A stretch of 64,000 bases of DNA, taken from NCBI GenBank assembly GCA_015179045.1, contig WHUZ01000007.1, positions 1,166,501 to 1,230,500 on the forward strand. Reading direction: 5' to 3'. Source of the stretch: Kalaharituber pfeilii (lineage: Eukaryota; Ascomycota; Pezizomycetes; Pezizales; Pezizaceae). Below are positions 13,930-25,106 of this stretch, one piece after another. The translations under genes and the position numbers were made by a program. The notes under the pieces are model-generated. The model saw only the letters and a list, made by a program, of their open reading frames with translations. It did no database searches and was not told where the DNA came from. The first letter of the stretch is position 1. Each line of letters opens with the position of its first letter.

Positions 13930-14018
13930 CAGTGACCCGTGAAAAGTCTTGGGAATCGGGCAATATTGGGGCAAGTGTATCATGCAAGCCTAATCCCCAA
14001 GACCTTTTACGGGCCACT
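13930..14018. mobile_element. Small MITE-like hairpin nested inside the larger element
   Basis: The left end reads CAGTGACCCGTGAAAAGTCT after a TA. The right end, reverse-complemented, reads TAGTGGCCCGTAAAAGGTCT. The two arms are about 30 bp with a few mismatches around a centre of about 25 bp. The terminal motif resembles TIRs of fungal Fot/pogo-type elements. Its position inside the 13515-15360 element suggests a later insertion. The outer base of the right end differs from the left and no clean TA follows, so the exact end is uncertain. Confidence 0.6.
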
Positions 14019-14573
14019 ATGCTGTTGATTTACTTTTGATTTATATTTTTCTCCCACTATCACTGCTCCTTACATTTCTATTTCCATTCCTAATCATCAC
14101 TACCACCACCGTCCCATTCGAATTGATTTCTTAATGTGGCTATTTCCATTACTACTAAGTCTTAATTAGTAGCGAGGCTCAGCAAGACTCACGAACTCAG
14201 CTGCCAAGACTATATGACTAATTTCCCACAATTTTCTATACTGAAAACCTTGCTATGGTGGTGTTCATCAAGAAGGGACCCCTGTCGACCAAGATTATTG
14301 ACTTCAACGAGAAATTATATTTCATTACCTGACCACATCTGATTAAAATTTAAAACCCGTAAATATGTACTATTTTGTCTGCTCTACAACCCTTCGGAGT
14401 CCAAATTAAAAAAAAAAAATTGTGGCATTGAGAAATATGAGATCAAAAATTTTATAGTTTATATGGGGGGCACCTGACGAGTTACATGCCAAGACAGCCA
14501 AAAATTGCGGAATTAGTACTAGTGGAAAATGAAAAATTACTATATACAGAAATGATCTACCTACTTAACCACT

Positions 14574-15014
14574 CTATGAGGTGCCGCTGCTGAGCAAAAC
14601 AATGGTCAACATCCCGGCAGCTGAGATTCGTAAATCTTGCTGAGTATGGTTATGCCGCCATACTGTCTGGTGAGACACCTGAACTCCACTCTGATATTTG
14701 AACTTAACAGGAGAGAAGTCCACATTGATTGTATTCTTCATCAGCTCATTATAAACTTCCACCATCATACTCAAGTTCTGAATATCCTGCTCATGTTGTT
14801 CCTCCTGCTTCTCCTCTGATTCCCACTCAGACTCATCCACTAAAGACTCTTCACTTTTGCTATACACAAGCGGTCTGGAAATATCCACCTCTACTGTAAC
14901 TAGCTCGAGGGTATTTACTTCCACTGTATGCATAACCGCTCTCCTTTTCGCCTTGCTTGCAGCAGCTTGAGAAGCAAGCAAGCAAGCTCTTCTTTTCCTG
15001 CTCAGACAACCCAT
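14574..15014 (-). pseudogene. 146-aa ORF inside the transposon relic
   Basis: The only sizeable frame in the element. It begins MGCLSRKRRACLLASQAAAS, has a basic head, an acidic middle (about residues 55-75) and a segment FKYQSGVQVSHQTVWRHN that looks like part of a helix-turn-helix or transposase N-terminal region. No catalytic DDE domain follows; the frame ends at a stop after about 30 more residues. It may be the truncated start of a transposase. I cannot assign a family. Confidence 0.35.
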
Positions 15015-16066
15015 TTTGATTTTCAGTACTGCGGCTCCAATACTATCGTATCACTACATTAATGTTTATATTTTTTAGAGCTAGAAAATGCTATAGGTTA
15101 GGATATACTTACTCTCAGATACCTAACTCAAGTTATCCGCTGTCAAAAAGCAGTTTTGCTGTAGAGATACTCCGTCTGCGGCGGCGCTGAATTGTCAAGA
15201 GAAATTGCAAAAGGGGGGTCAGAACGCTGGGGGCAAGGTATTTTGGTGTATTAGTCAGCGAGCAAGCCAGTGTTACACCTGGTCCCTTCTTGATGAACAC
15301 CACCATATAGTGAAATCAAAGGGCTGAATTTTATGTATTCATTATAGCAAGGTCTGACTGTATTTGTACTTAGTTTCTAATAGCTTTGGTGAAATATGTC
15401 TGACGTTAAAGGGAAGGAGGCGTTTTACCGGGTTTACAGTGGATGTAGAGATTGAGAGGGCAATGCCTATTACGAAACCTGGGGAATATGTGGAAATCTT
15501 CCATAGAATTTATCAGGAACCTGGTGAATAGTCTTAATAAAATTCCAATTACCCTAACCATGGTTTCCTTGGAGGCCTTGTACACATCTACCACTGGATA
15601 GGAAAGCTTCTTCAATCAAGGTAGTCTCGTGCCCAGCCGCTACCTACTAGCGTCGCAACGTGAAAAATAAAATAAATACATCAATCACGTGTGCGCCGTA
15701 GCGACTTGGGCACTGTGGGAATCTTGGCATTTCAAGTGCAACGGTGGGCGAAGGCCTGGGGGGGTATGATATCATAACTACTAAAAAGGGCAGGGGTATC
15801 GGGAAGGTAAGGGTATTTCTTGAGGGGACAAGGGGGGGCCTCAGAAGAGATCATCATCATCATCGTCGACGTTGAGGGTCATGGTATTACTGGGTTTTTC
15901 ATTTTGCCTGTCAGGTCTTACAGCTGTTCCGTCGTGTTCTCAAAGATATAGTAAACTGGTTCTCTTCTTACATCTCTATCCTTATTTCTCTCCTCTTACT
16001 TTTCGTGTTCTTCCCCTCTGTGAACTTTCCTCTTGATCCCTCCCACCGCACAAGACTATATCCAAG

Positions 16067-16180
16067 TACTCGCTGGTTCGGAAAGTATTGGAACGCTGCA
16101 TAACAGATTTGTACTATTCCAAAAGGGAAATAGCGCGTCCGATTTATGCAGCTTTCCAATACTTCCCGAACCAGCGAGTA
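16067..16180. mobile_element. 114-bp perfect-ended MITE hairpin
   Basis: Near-perfect inverted repeats of about 37 bp start TACTCGCTGGTTCGG and end CCGAACCAGCGAGTA. A further small inverted repeat (CTATTCC / GGAAATAG) sits in the centre. The outer TA pair may be a target duplication, as in Tc1/mariner MITEs. The low divergence between arms suggests a recent element. Confidence 0.7.
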
Positions 16181-16182
16181 TT

Positions 16183-16813
16183 ATTATTCCCATTGACACC
16201 CAACGCTTCTTGGTCGGCGGCAAGACACAGTGGCTTGATTTCAATGCAGTTGGCGTACCCTCCAAAGTCCTATTAGAGATATACTTGTACCCCCCCGTCT
16301 TTCTTCACTGTAAGTACTCTTTATCTGCAACATTGTCCGATGAACACGCGCTCGACACTGGTGGCATGCATCCGCCAGCAGATCTAAGTTCTGCAGCGAC
16401 TTGGATAGAGGAGCCGGGAGTAGCCTCTATCTGGCGTGCGCAACTCGAAGCGCTATCGTTGCCTGGAAGTGATGCTGGTTTCTTTTGAAGCTTCATACTC
16501 ATCCTTGAAAACAGTTGAATTTCTGCATCCTATTGTGCATAGTGCCGCTTGGGGTCCTTAGGTCGCCTATCTCCTTACCCCCGCAATGGCTTGACCTCCC
16601 GTTATGACGTACCGGCGCTTTTTCATGACGAACTTGGCATTTACTGCTTCTTCAGCCCTCCTGGGGATTTGTGGCAGATGAAGTCATTTTCTGAGTAAGT
16701 AATAAATTGTACAGTTCGGGTTTTCCAGTATTGTTCTGTAATCCCTGTAATCCCTGTTTGAGATAGACGTGGTTTCAACTCAACTTTCAGCCTTCCTCAG
16801 ATCCTGTAGTTGT
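16183..16813 (+). pseudogene. Possible decayed or unrecognised spliced gene
   Basis: Downstream of the MITE the frame at 16180-16470 reads TQRFLVGGKTQWLDFNAVGV and so on. A second piece, acceptor GTGCATAG at about 16540 then frame ...SRYDVPALFHDELGIYCFFS... to about 16693, ends at a GTAAGT donor. An acceptor CAACTTTCAG near 16789 leads into an early stop. The second piece has protein-like composition, but I do not recognise a family and no good start is visible; the MITE lies where a 5' exon would be. Treat it as a weak candidate for a broken gene. Confidence 0.2.
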
Positions 16814-19534
16814 AGGCTACATCATGTCGTTAGTCGGTAATTGGGAGACGATGTAGGTGGTTGAGAAGTTCACAATTATTCATCTCCGGATTGTATTATT
16901 AGGTCGATTTAGCAAGCAGTGCGGGATCTTTTTGCAAGGTCTTTTTTGCATTGTTGATGTAGGGGCACAACGTGCATACCTCGTTTTGAAAGCGCTGGCC
17001 AGATACCTCAAAATCACCCATTTTCACATCTTGTCACCACAACCTCGATTGAAGTTCTGAACGTTGAGAACGATTTAGCTTAACCGATTTTATCGACGAT
17101 TCAAAAGTGCAGGATGTCTAGTGAATCACGTGCTATAGAAGCTTCTGAAGTACGGGTATCACCACCACTCGAAATGCAGGAGACTCAGGTGGGTCACTGA
17201 GGGTTGTCTGAAAATGTTCCTTTTTTCGAGCGTGAGGCCAAGACCTCCGATATGCATCCAAGCCTCTTATTCCGCAAATTCTGCTTAAATCCACCTATTG
17301 GCGTTACTTCATAAATGGGTAAACCATTGGAATCCTCATCCTCGAGGGGAGAGTAAACCATGCCCTGCTGCAGTTTTTGTTTTAGACCTGCTGTAGATAA
17401 TAAAGACTTCCTTTTCTAGTGATAGTATGGCGCACCATCCTCCTGGTGATTTTGGTAACCTCCAGGACTCTGGTGCATCTATGAGAGGCGAAGTATTAGA
17501 CGAAGAGTCTGTAAATACTAGATCTATGCAGCGGTACGCACAAATCGTACTGAGGGCCTGTTCAAACTTACATTATCATTAACGATTTGTTAATTCTCCA
17601 TGCGACAAGAGGTCTTTCAAAACATCGTCAACCTTACCCCTGGGACAAGAATTCCCATTACAGGGCGCGGTATCTTGCAGGTTTCATTAGTTGAAAGGTC
17701 TGCACACAACGAAAATTTGAAGGTGCTGCTTGAGACTAGGATTGTAGGTTATTTCTGACAGTCAGTCGCTTCCATTTTATTTTTATTAGCCTTACTGAAG
17801 TGGTCTGAAGTTCTCCCGTGAGGACACGAGATTCACAGGGAGATGAGGCGGCGCTCGAGTTGAGAGAAGTAGATAATATATGTGTGGAGGAGACGGAGGG
17901 GGGATTGTATGTAGGACAAAAGCCGGGGAAGGAAGAGGGGATTCCCTAGGATATATTGGTCGGGTCATACGGAGATGGCTATTGATGATGGAGGAAATTT
18001 GGGTTAATAGTGTGGGGGAGGGATAGGAGAAGGAAATGATGCATACAGTTGTTATTAATCCAGGTCTGTATTGTGACGGAGTGTTTCAGAAATTAAGGTG
18101 GCTTGGTTGTCATGGTAACAAGTGTGTATGCGGAAGTGTTGAGGTTGTAGGGTTGGGAGGCTAAATTCAGGGTAAGCACGGTAACGCTAATCTCCCATCC
18201 CACCTCGCAACTGTGCGCCAGGGTGGACTTCAGATATAAATACCCATGCACAGGCCGGTCCAACAGTTACTACTGAGATGTAAACAATGTTAGTCTCAAG
18301 GTGATATAAGATAATTTTCATCTGCAGGGTCAGAAGCATGTCATCGTGCTTTTCTAATGGACAATAATCCCGGCCTGCATATACACACACGCACAGAATC
18401 GAGCAAACTGACAACAAGTAAGTGAAAGTAAGTAGTCTCGTAAACCAGGAAGGAAGAGTGGAAAAGTCTTCATTGCTTTCTTTGTCTATGGCTATAGTTT
18501 TGGAGAGCAGAAACAAAGTTCTGTGATGTCTCTGTGAAAAAAGATTCTCTTAAAAACAACTAACCTTGAGAAAGTCCAGAGGCTGGTGCTATTCTTTTGG
18601 ACTTTGTATAGAGGAAGCATTCTAGAATCTGCACCCTGAACGGCTTGAAAAGCAAAATGTGCAAAAGTTCTTTCATGCGTAGAAACTGGCTAGACAGTAA
18701 ATGTGAGTTGTGAATTAATGTTTCCCTATCAGGTACAGTTCATTCTAGGATCTTGAGTTTCCAAACTGACAACCAGCATAGAAACAGGAAGGAGGGTTTG
18801 CAGAAGGATCTGATTTGATATGTCAAGATGTTGGCGTGGATTTTTTTTTTTTTTTTTTTTTTTTTGGGGGGGGGAGGGGGGTTAATAGGAGTCATATAAT
18901 ACGTACCTATAGCCTTTTGATCCGAAACTAAGGAACTTCTGCTCAGCGGTCACGCCCAATTGAACAGGTGAGATGGCTGAGGTGAACTAAGTTGGTGCTA
19001 ATGGAACAATGGACACCAGTATACCAGTTTTAAGCTGTTCTGTGGACGGTATAGTGTGAGTAAGCTAGAAGGGGTCAAATCTCCTATATTCGTAATCTAG
19101 TAATACTACCTGCATATAAGTTGAGTCCAGGTGTCATTCTGGCTCTCCCATGCTCTCTTCAATGGCTTTACATGCAGACAGCCCAATGCAAGATCTCACG
19201 GTATCTCGAAACATAAAGTTTCTGCACGATCAATCGACGTGTTCCTGAAGACATCTCCGGAGAATATGCTGGGCGTGTGACATTTCCTGCGGGTGTGAGT
19301 CAACTGATATTGAGGATGGCCACCGCGTTATGAGTGAAATGATGTTTTGTTTCGTGGAGATAAAGATAATATAACCTTTGATGGGAAAAAAAAATGAGAT
19401 GCAGTTATATACGTATTGATATTTCCGTTCGGTAGTGTTGTTCGGCGTGCACCGATGCATTCGGTAAGATGTCACAATTTGAAAATAAGAAAAAAAAAAA
19501 AAGCATACGAATGCACCGAGTATGAGCCATTGGT
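16814..19534. other. Gene-poor region
   Basis: No supported gene. Short frames (for example 18187-18516 minus, 109 aa with one hydrophobic stretch) show no family similarity. A T run of about 27 followed directly by a G-rich run lies at 18840-18882. Confidence 0.45.
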
Positions 19535-19560
19535 ACCAAGGTGAATTTCCATGCGTTAAT

Positions 19561-20745
19561 GCACGCTACCGGGATATTGCGCACTTCCGGATACCGCAAG
19601 AGAAAATTACTATGAGTGTAAATGGCCCTCAAGTGGGCTCAAATTGAAGCCAGAGCATGGAAGAGTATGTTGAATTATCCTCCGCATATTTCCTAGGCAT
19701 ATTTGTAGCACATAAGCAATGACTTATTTGGTACATACAAAATCCTATGCTGGACAAGGTTTGAGCTGCCATGTGTTAATGATTCTACCCTGAGGCCTTA
19801 TTGACCTCACTGTATACTCTGCTGCCTATTTCCATGAAGTATAGGATGTTTGGTGGTGCTCAGGCTATTATGTAGAGAATTGCACTGTCATACTGAAGCA
19901 TATATCTTCACTTATGCATATGCATAGCAATTCTAGGCTACTATACCATGTAAAAGTATTGTGCGGAGAATCTCTAGGCTATAAATTAGAAACATATATA
20001 TAATAAGGTATTTCCCGAACTGCTGGCAGCACTAGCTGATGGATTTGAGCCATTGGGTACTATCGAGTGAATTTTATGCATAAAGCATTCCAAGAATACT
20101 CACCAGCTCTCTATGTAGCTCTATGGTATTTGCAACTATGGTGCTCGTTACTGCTATTACTTATCTCATCACCTATTATCATCTATATCTGATGTATATA
20201 TGCCCTCTCACTACATCCTGCAAATCTCTCCACTCAAGTGGCCATATACCATCTAAATCCGTTAGCCGGTGCTGCCAGCAGTTTAGGAAATACCATTATA
20301 TATGTGGTTCTATTTTATAGCCTAGAGATTCTCCACACAATACTTTTACATGGCATAGTAGCCTAGAATTGCTATGCATATGCTTAAGTGAGGATATATG
20401 CTTCAGTATGACAGTGCAATTCTCTATATAATAGCCTGAGCACCACCAAACATCCTATACTTCACGGAAATAGGCAGCAGAGTATACAGTGAGGTCAATA
20501 AGGCCTCATGGTAGAATCATTAACACATGGTGGCTCAAAACATGTCCAGCATAGAATTTTGTATGTACCAAATAAGTCATTGCTTATGTGCGACAAATAA
20601 GCCTAGGAAATATGCGGAGGATAAATCAACATACTCTTCCATGCTCTGGCTTCAATTTGAGCCCACTTGAGGGCCATTTGCACTCATAGTGATTTTTTGT
20701 TGTGGTATCCGAAAAGTGTACAATATCCCGGTAGCGCGCGTAATT
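19561..20745. repeat. 1.2-kb foldback (long inverted repeat) element
   Basis: The left arm is about 19561-20070 and the right arm about 20230-20745, around a loop of about 160 bp. Examples of matching ends are GCTACCGGGATATTG (left) against CAATATCCCGGTAGC (right), and the loop-proximal CTGCTGGCAGCAC against GTGCTGCCAGCAG. The arms align over about 500 bp with scattered substitutions and small indels. The flanks (GAGCC then about 25 bp before the left arm; GGCTC after the right) may extend the repeat. No transposase frame is present, so this is probably a non-autonomous foldback transposon; the superfamily is undetermined. Confidence 0.75.
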
Positions 20746-23546
20746 TTGCGGCGAAATCAGTGCTCTAACCGGCTCCGAATTTCGATGGGCAGCCTGAGGA
20801 GATACCGGACTCCGCGTGCGCTGTGGACTTGGTCCACTCGTCTCAAACGTGTATTAAAGAAACCACGGATCAAGATTTACGTATCGCACCAGCGGAGATA
20901 TTGTAATTCATAACCGAAGGGGGTAGCAACTACAGTGTTCTGGTGACCATCATACACACACGAATTGGCGTTGTATTGACGAATGTTGTCTCACTTGAGG
21001 CCTGCTCAGCGGGAGGTAATATCGACATTTGTTTCTGCCTCATTGATGACCACAGCACATAGGTTTGCAACGGAGGGTATGATTCTGAAGCTTGTTAGTC
21101 CACAAAGTTTCATTTTCGGCTTCCATGTGGATTTCTTGCTACCTAGTCTAGTCGTGCTACTTAGTTCATTCAACGTCATTCTAGGTAATAAATAGTGGAT
21201 AGCGTATTGCGAGAATAGAAATTTTATTTCTTGTTTTGGGTATCACAACTGCATGAAAACGGTACGCTCAACGATACCTCACCTAGCACTTACATATTCT
21301 AAGGCGAGAGCAGACGGATCCTGCCTTACTTGAGGACAACGGCCAGGGAATTCCCCCTACCATCAGTTAATCCCAGTATGGCTATGCTACGATATCATCC
21401 ATCGACCGGGGTCTCCGCATCCTCTCTCCTCTTTCGCTTTCTGGTCCGTGTTTACTGGGCCAATTCCACTGGAAACGAAAAATCGTCACAATAGATTTTC
21501 GTCTCCGAAGGCGGCCACGTTGTATATTGTAATTTTTTGTACGGGGCTAATTGCGATTGCGGGGTATTGTAGCATGATGCTAGGCATTGAGTTTGTTAAT
21601 TGAGCTGGTGAAGAACAAATCCTTGTCTCGTAGTCTAATGGACAGACGTTCTGGAACGATCGACTTGCGGGTATCATTACCTATGTAGAGAGGCACCTAG
21701 CGATAGATAACCATACAAGCTATCAACACCAAAAAAAAAAAAAGCGCATGGCAAGACAGGTGCCGTGATTGGCTTGGTGCCAATTTTCGGAGCAGGGATA
21801 GGCAACCCCGTTTAGAACCACCACGAGGTAAAGCTCGAGCCATCTTCTTCAATCTTATTCAATTGAGAAAGTTTCTATGTCGTCAACAGAATCAGTCACG
21901 GTCGCAAGATTCTGACATGTGAATTTCGGATAAGCGGAGGGGAACCTTCACATGTCGTGAGGTGAGGCGGGGATGCCTTGCTTTGGATTTGGTTCACATG
22001 GAAAGATGGGTTGAGGCTACCACTTATTATTTTCCCAATTTTGTAGATCACTATCGCCTTGAGTGAACTATATATTCGTGCAATTAATGCTCCACATATG
22101 GAATATATGGAATACCGTACTGTAGTAGATAAAGGTTATATACAGAAATGTTGACAGCACTGTATTTGTGATAGGCGCTTTTGTTGGAGACTCCGGGACT
22201 TATAGATCATTGCAGAATTTGAACAGGGATAAGCTCGTATTTGACTGCCCAGAAATAGCAAGCTGTACGGATATCTGCATCAGCTAATTTGTTAGAATTT
22301 GTTGAGCAGCCACATCAACGCTCTGCAATTGTTTCGTTTCGAGGACTAACACCCTGTGCTGACCATTGCCACGGCTGAAACGCATGGAGCGCAACTGAGC
22401 ACGAAGAGACACACGATGTGCCGCGAACGGGGGTACTTTGTCTCGATACAGGATCTTGCTTGCGCTCGGGTTATATTTTCTGCATCGGGTACATAAATGT
22501 GCTCAATCCTGAATTTAACCTTTACATTCAGCAATAGTGCCACCATAGCAGAACCAGCTGATTTGACAGCCAAGACTGCTGAGAAGAGCTGGATCGCATT
22601 AGTCTATGTGGCCCACACAAGACATGCTTAAACCAAGCCCTTCAGCCAGAAAAAAGCAAGTAAGCACAAATGCCCGATGCCTTGGGGGGGGGGGGGGGGC
22701 GGGTATGGCGCAAGGCTGTAGGGTGAGATAATCGCTGGATGAAAGCTCCCGCTCAGAAACCCAGGGCCCGCTCAAACGGTGCCCGTTTTGCATGTCGCCT
22801 CCTATGCCAGCGTTGAGAATTATGGTTTTCTCTTTTAGAGATTTTTTTGACTTTTTTTTTTTTGTTGTTGCGCTGCTGAATATGCATAGTTTGCAGTCTA
22901 CGGAGTGGCATCGCTTTTCTGCCGTTGGCGCCTCAACAAATTCCAATCTTGGCTTACTTGGGCCGTCTGCCCCTGTTTATCGATAACTGAAATCCCTGAT
23001 GGCTTAACCTTACTTTGACCGCGCCCTCGCAAAGCCTGCAATGGGCGGGCAGCGGCCAAGTAGGCCAGCAATGCAGGGACCGCTCAGGCTCGAGGATTTT
23101 TTCCCTTCACCCTGGCCCCCCACGACGCGCTGCTCCAATGGGGCTGCTCTGCGGACCTTGGCCTTGGTATGCAGACAAGCAGGACTCGACTGGCGAGGGC
23201 ACTCGCACGGGCTGATCGAGCTGGAAGCTGCAGAGGCTAGGCTGTTGGGCCTCCGGGCTACCAGCGCGGTCCCACAGGCGCACGCCAGTGCGTCCCCCGT
23301 CCCGAGGCTTTGTGGTGTGCCTCCCCGGCAATTGCGGCTGGCGACCTGCCTGACTCTTACACCCCCCACCTTCCCTCTCCCCTCCCCAGCGCCTGCTGAA
23401 GCTTTTATTCTCCTCCCTCCCCCAACCCCACGCAAGTCACAGCCTCTGCAGCCGCCTCAATTCTTGAGGAACTCCAGCAAGCTTCCAGCAACCTTCCAGC
23501 GACACACCCACCGTAGTCGCACTGTATAGACCCCACAGTTGCGAAC
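20746..23546. other. Gene-poor region and desaturase promoter
   Basis: No supported gene. A G run of about 16 lies at 22684-22699. From about 23330 to 23546 the plus strand is C/T-rich, which is common just upstream of strongly expressed fungal genes, and it leads into the desaturase start. Confidence 0.5.
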
Positions 23547-25106
23547 ATGACATCGACAGCCACACGGAGGGGGCGAGTCTCCTCACCGTCCGGACAGGCT
23601 CCGAAGCTCGCCTCGAACAATTCTTCCTCAAGCGTTAACTCGTCTGAGGCACCCTCAATGACTGGCTCGCTCGCCGCATCCCAGGCCTCCTCATCGACTT
23701 CCCTCTCGTCAATGGGATCCATAGGGCAGGAGAAGAAGTCCATTCTCCGTGATACCTTCGGCAACCCGTTTGAGCTCCCTGACTTCACAATCAAGGACAT
23801 CCGGGATGCCATTCCAGCCCATTGCTACGAAAGGAGCTATTTACGGTCTTACGGGTACGTTGCAAGAGATCTCTTCCTGCTTGCAACAACCTTCTACATC
23901 TTCCATAATTATACCCCCCTAATCCAGTCGTACCCATTGCGATGTGCAGCATGGGCATTGTATACCTTCCTGCAGGGTTTGTTCGCGACAGGTATCTGGG
24001 TTTTGGCTCATGAATGTGGTCACGGCGCTTTCTCACCTTCGAAGTTCGTCAACGATATTACCGGGTGGATCATGCACTCTTCCCTTCTTGTGCCATACTT
24101 CTCATGGAAGATCTCTCACAGCAAACACCACAAGGGAACTGGACATATGGAGCGCGACATGGTTTTTGTCCCAAAGACTAGGCAACAGTACATCAGCAAC
24201 GTCTCGATGGCTGCAAATACATTGGCAGAGCTCGGCGAGGAAACTCCCTTAGTTACGGCGCTCAATTTGATCTTGCAGCAATTGTTTGGATGGCCGATGT
24301 ACCTCATTACCAATGCCACAGGACACAACTGCCATGAGCGGCAAAGCGAGGGACGTGGAAAAGGGAAGCGCAATGGGTGGTTTGGTGGAGTTAACCACTT
24401 CAACCTATCTTCTCCTTTGTACGAGAATAAGCATCTTCATTTGATCTTGTACTCGGATATTGGTTTGGCTATCATGGGTTTTCTTCTCTACCAGGGCATC
24501 CAAAAGTGGGGCTTCACGAACATGCTTGTGTGGTACTTCATCCCATACTTGTGGGTTAATCATTGGCTTGGTACGATAAATTATTCCATTGCTAAATTGG
24601 TACAACAATACTGATAATCTAATTTAGTTGCCATCACTTTCCTTCAACACACGGACCCCACTCTTCCCCACTACTACCCTGAAGCCTGGAACTTCGCCCG
24701 TGGAGCCGCTGCCACCATTGACCGCGAATTCGGGTTCATCGGACGTCACCTTCTACACGGTATCATTGAGACCCACGTCGCCCACCACTATGTCTCCACT
24801 ATTCCGTTCTACAACGCCGACGAGGCCACCGAAGCCATTAAGAAGGTTATGGGGAAGCACTACCGTTCCGACACGAAGGACGGCCCATGGGGATTTTTGA
24901 GGGCCATTTGGACCAGCGCCAGGTGGTGTAACTTCGTTGAGGAATGCGAGGGTGCCGAGGGAGAGGAGAAGGCCGTCTTGTTTTTCCGAAACCGAAACGG
25001 CTTGGGCCTCGCTCCTAAGAAGGACGAGGATATCACCGCAAAAGAAAGGAAGGAAACTGCCGTTGGAAAGACCGGTTTGGTTGGCCTCGTTGACGATTCG
25101 GAATAG
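23547..25106 (+). CDS. FAD2: Delta-12 (oleate) fatty acid desaturase, 500 aa
   Basis: Exon 1 is 23547-24570 and exon 2 is 24628-25106. The 57-bp intron has a GTACGA donor and an AATTTAG acceptor and joins NHWL to VAITFLQHTD. The protein is an ER membrane di-iron desaturase that adds a delta-12 double bond to oleoyl chains, giving linoleate. The three histidine boxes are complete: HECGH at 155-159, HSKHH at 191-195 and HVAHH at 391-395. Hydrophobic segments lie around residues 110-155, 245-260 and 310-355. Family hallmarks include GHMERDMVFVPKTR and HVAHHYVSTIPFYNADEA. The Ser-rich head (residues 10-55) makes it somewhat longer than many fungal homologues. An omega-3 or bifunctional delta-12/delta-15 enzyme cannot be excluded from sequence alone. 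Confidence 0.93.

Larger units (their letters stand above)
13515..15360. mobile_element. Relic TIR DNA transposon (Tc1/mariner-pogo type), 1.85 kb
   Basis: The termini are inverted copies of CAGTCAGACCTTGCTATAAT. Each is flanked by TA (13513-13514 and 15361-15362), the target duplication expected of Tc1/mariner/pogo elements. The left end also carries direct copies of ACCTTGCTATAATGA-like sequence near 13552, 13609 and 13690. Inside, 14245-14280 and 15281-15309 are inverted copies of one another (TGGTGGTGTTCATCAAGAAG), so the inner part looks like a rearranged or internally deleted copy. No complete DDE transposase is present; only a 146-aa minus-strand frame remains. The superfamily rests on TIR style and the TA duplication alone. 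Confidence 0.75.

Noticed and set aside
16033..16488. 151-aa plus ORF
   Set aside because: Its first third runs through the 114-bp MITE, so it is not one protein as it stands; only the downstream part is kept as a weak relic.
13515..20745. CRISPR-like or other programmed repeat system
   Set aside because: The repeats are inverted transposon ends without regular spacing or spacers, in a eukaryotic genome.
21600..21690. tRNA-like A-box (TAGTCTAATGG) on the plus strand
   Set aside because: No proper B-box or T-arm follows and the acceptor ends do not pair, so it is not a tRNA.
23041..23529. 162-aa plus ORF before the desaturase
   Set aside because: It lies in the C/T-rich promoter and leader region; Pro-rich composition follows from base content and there is no family similarity.
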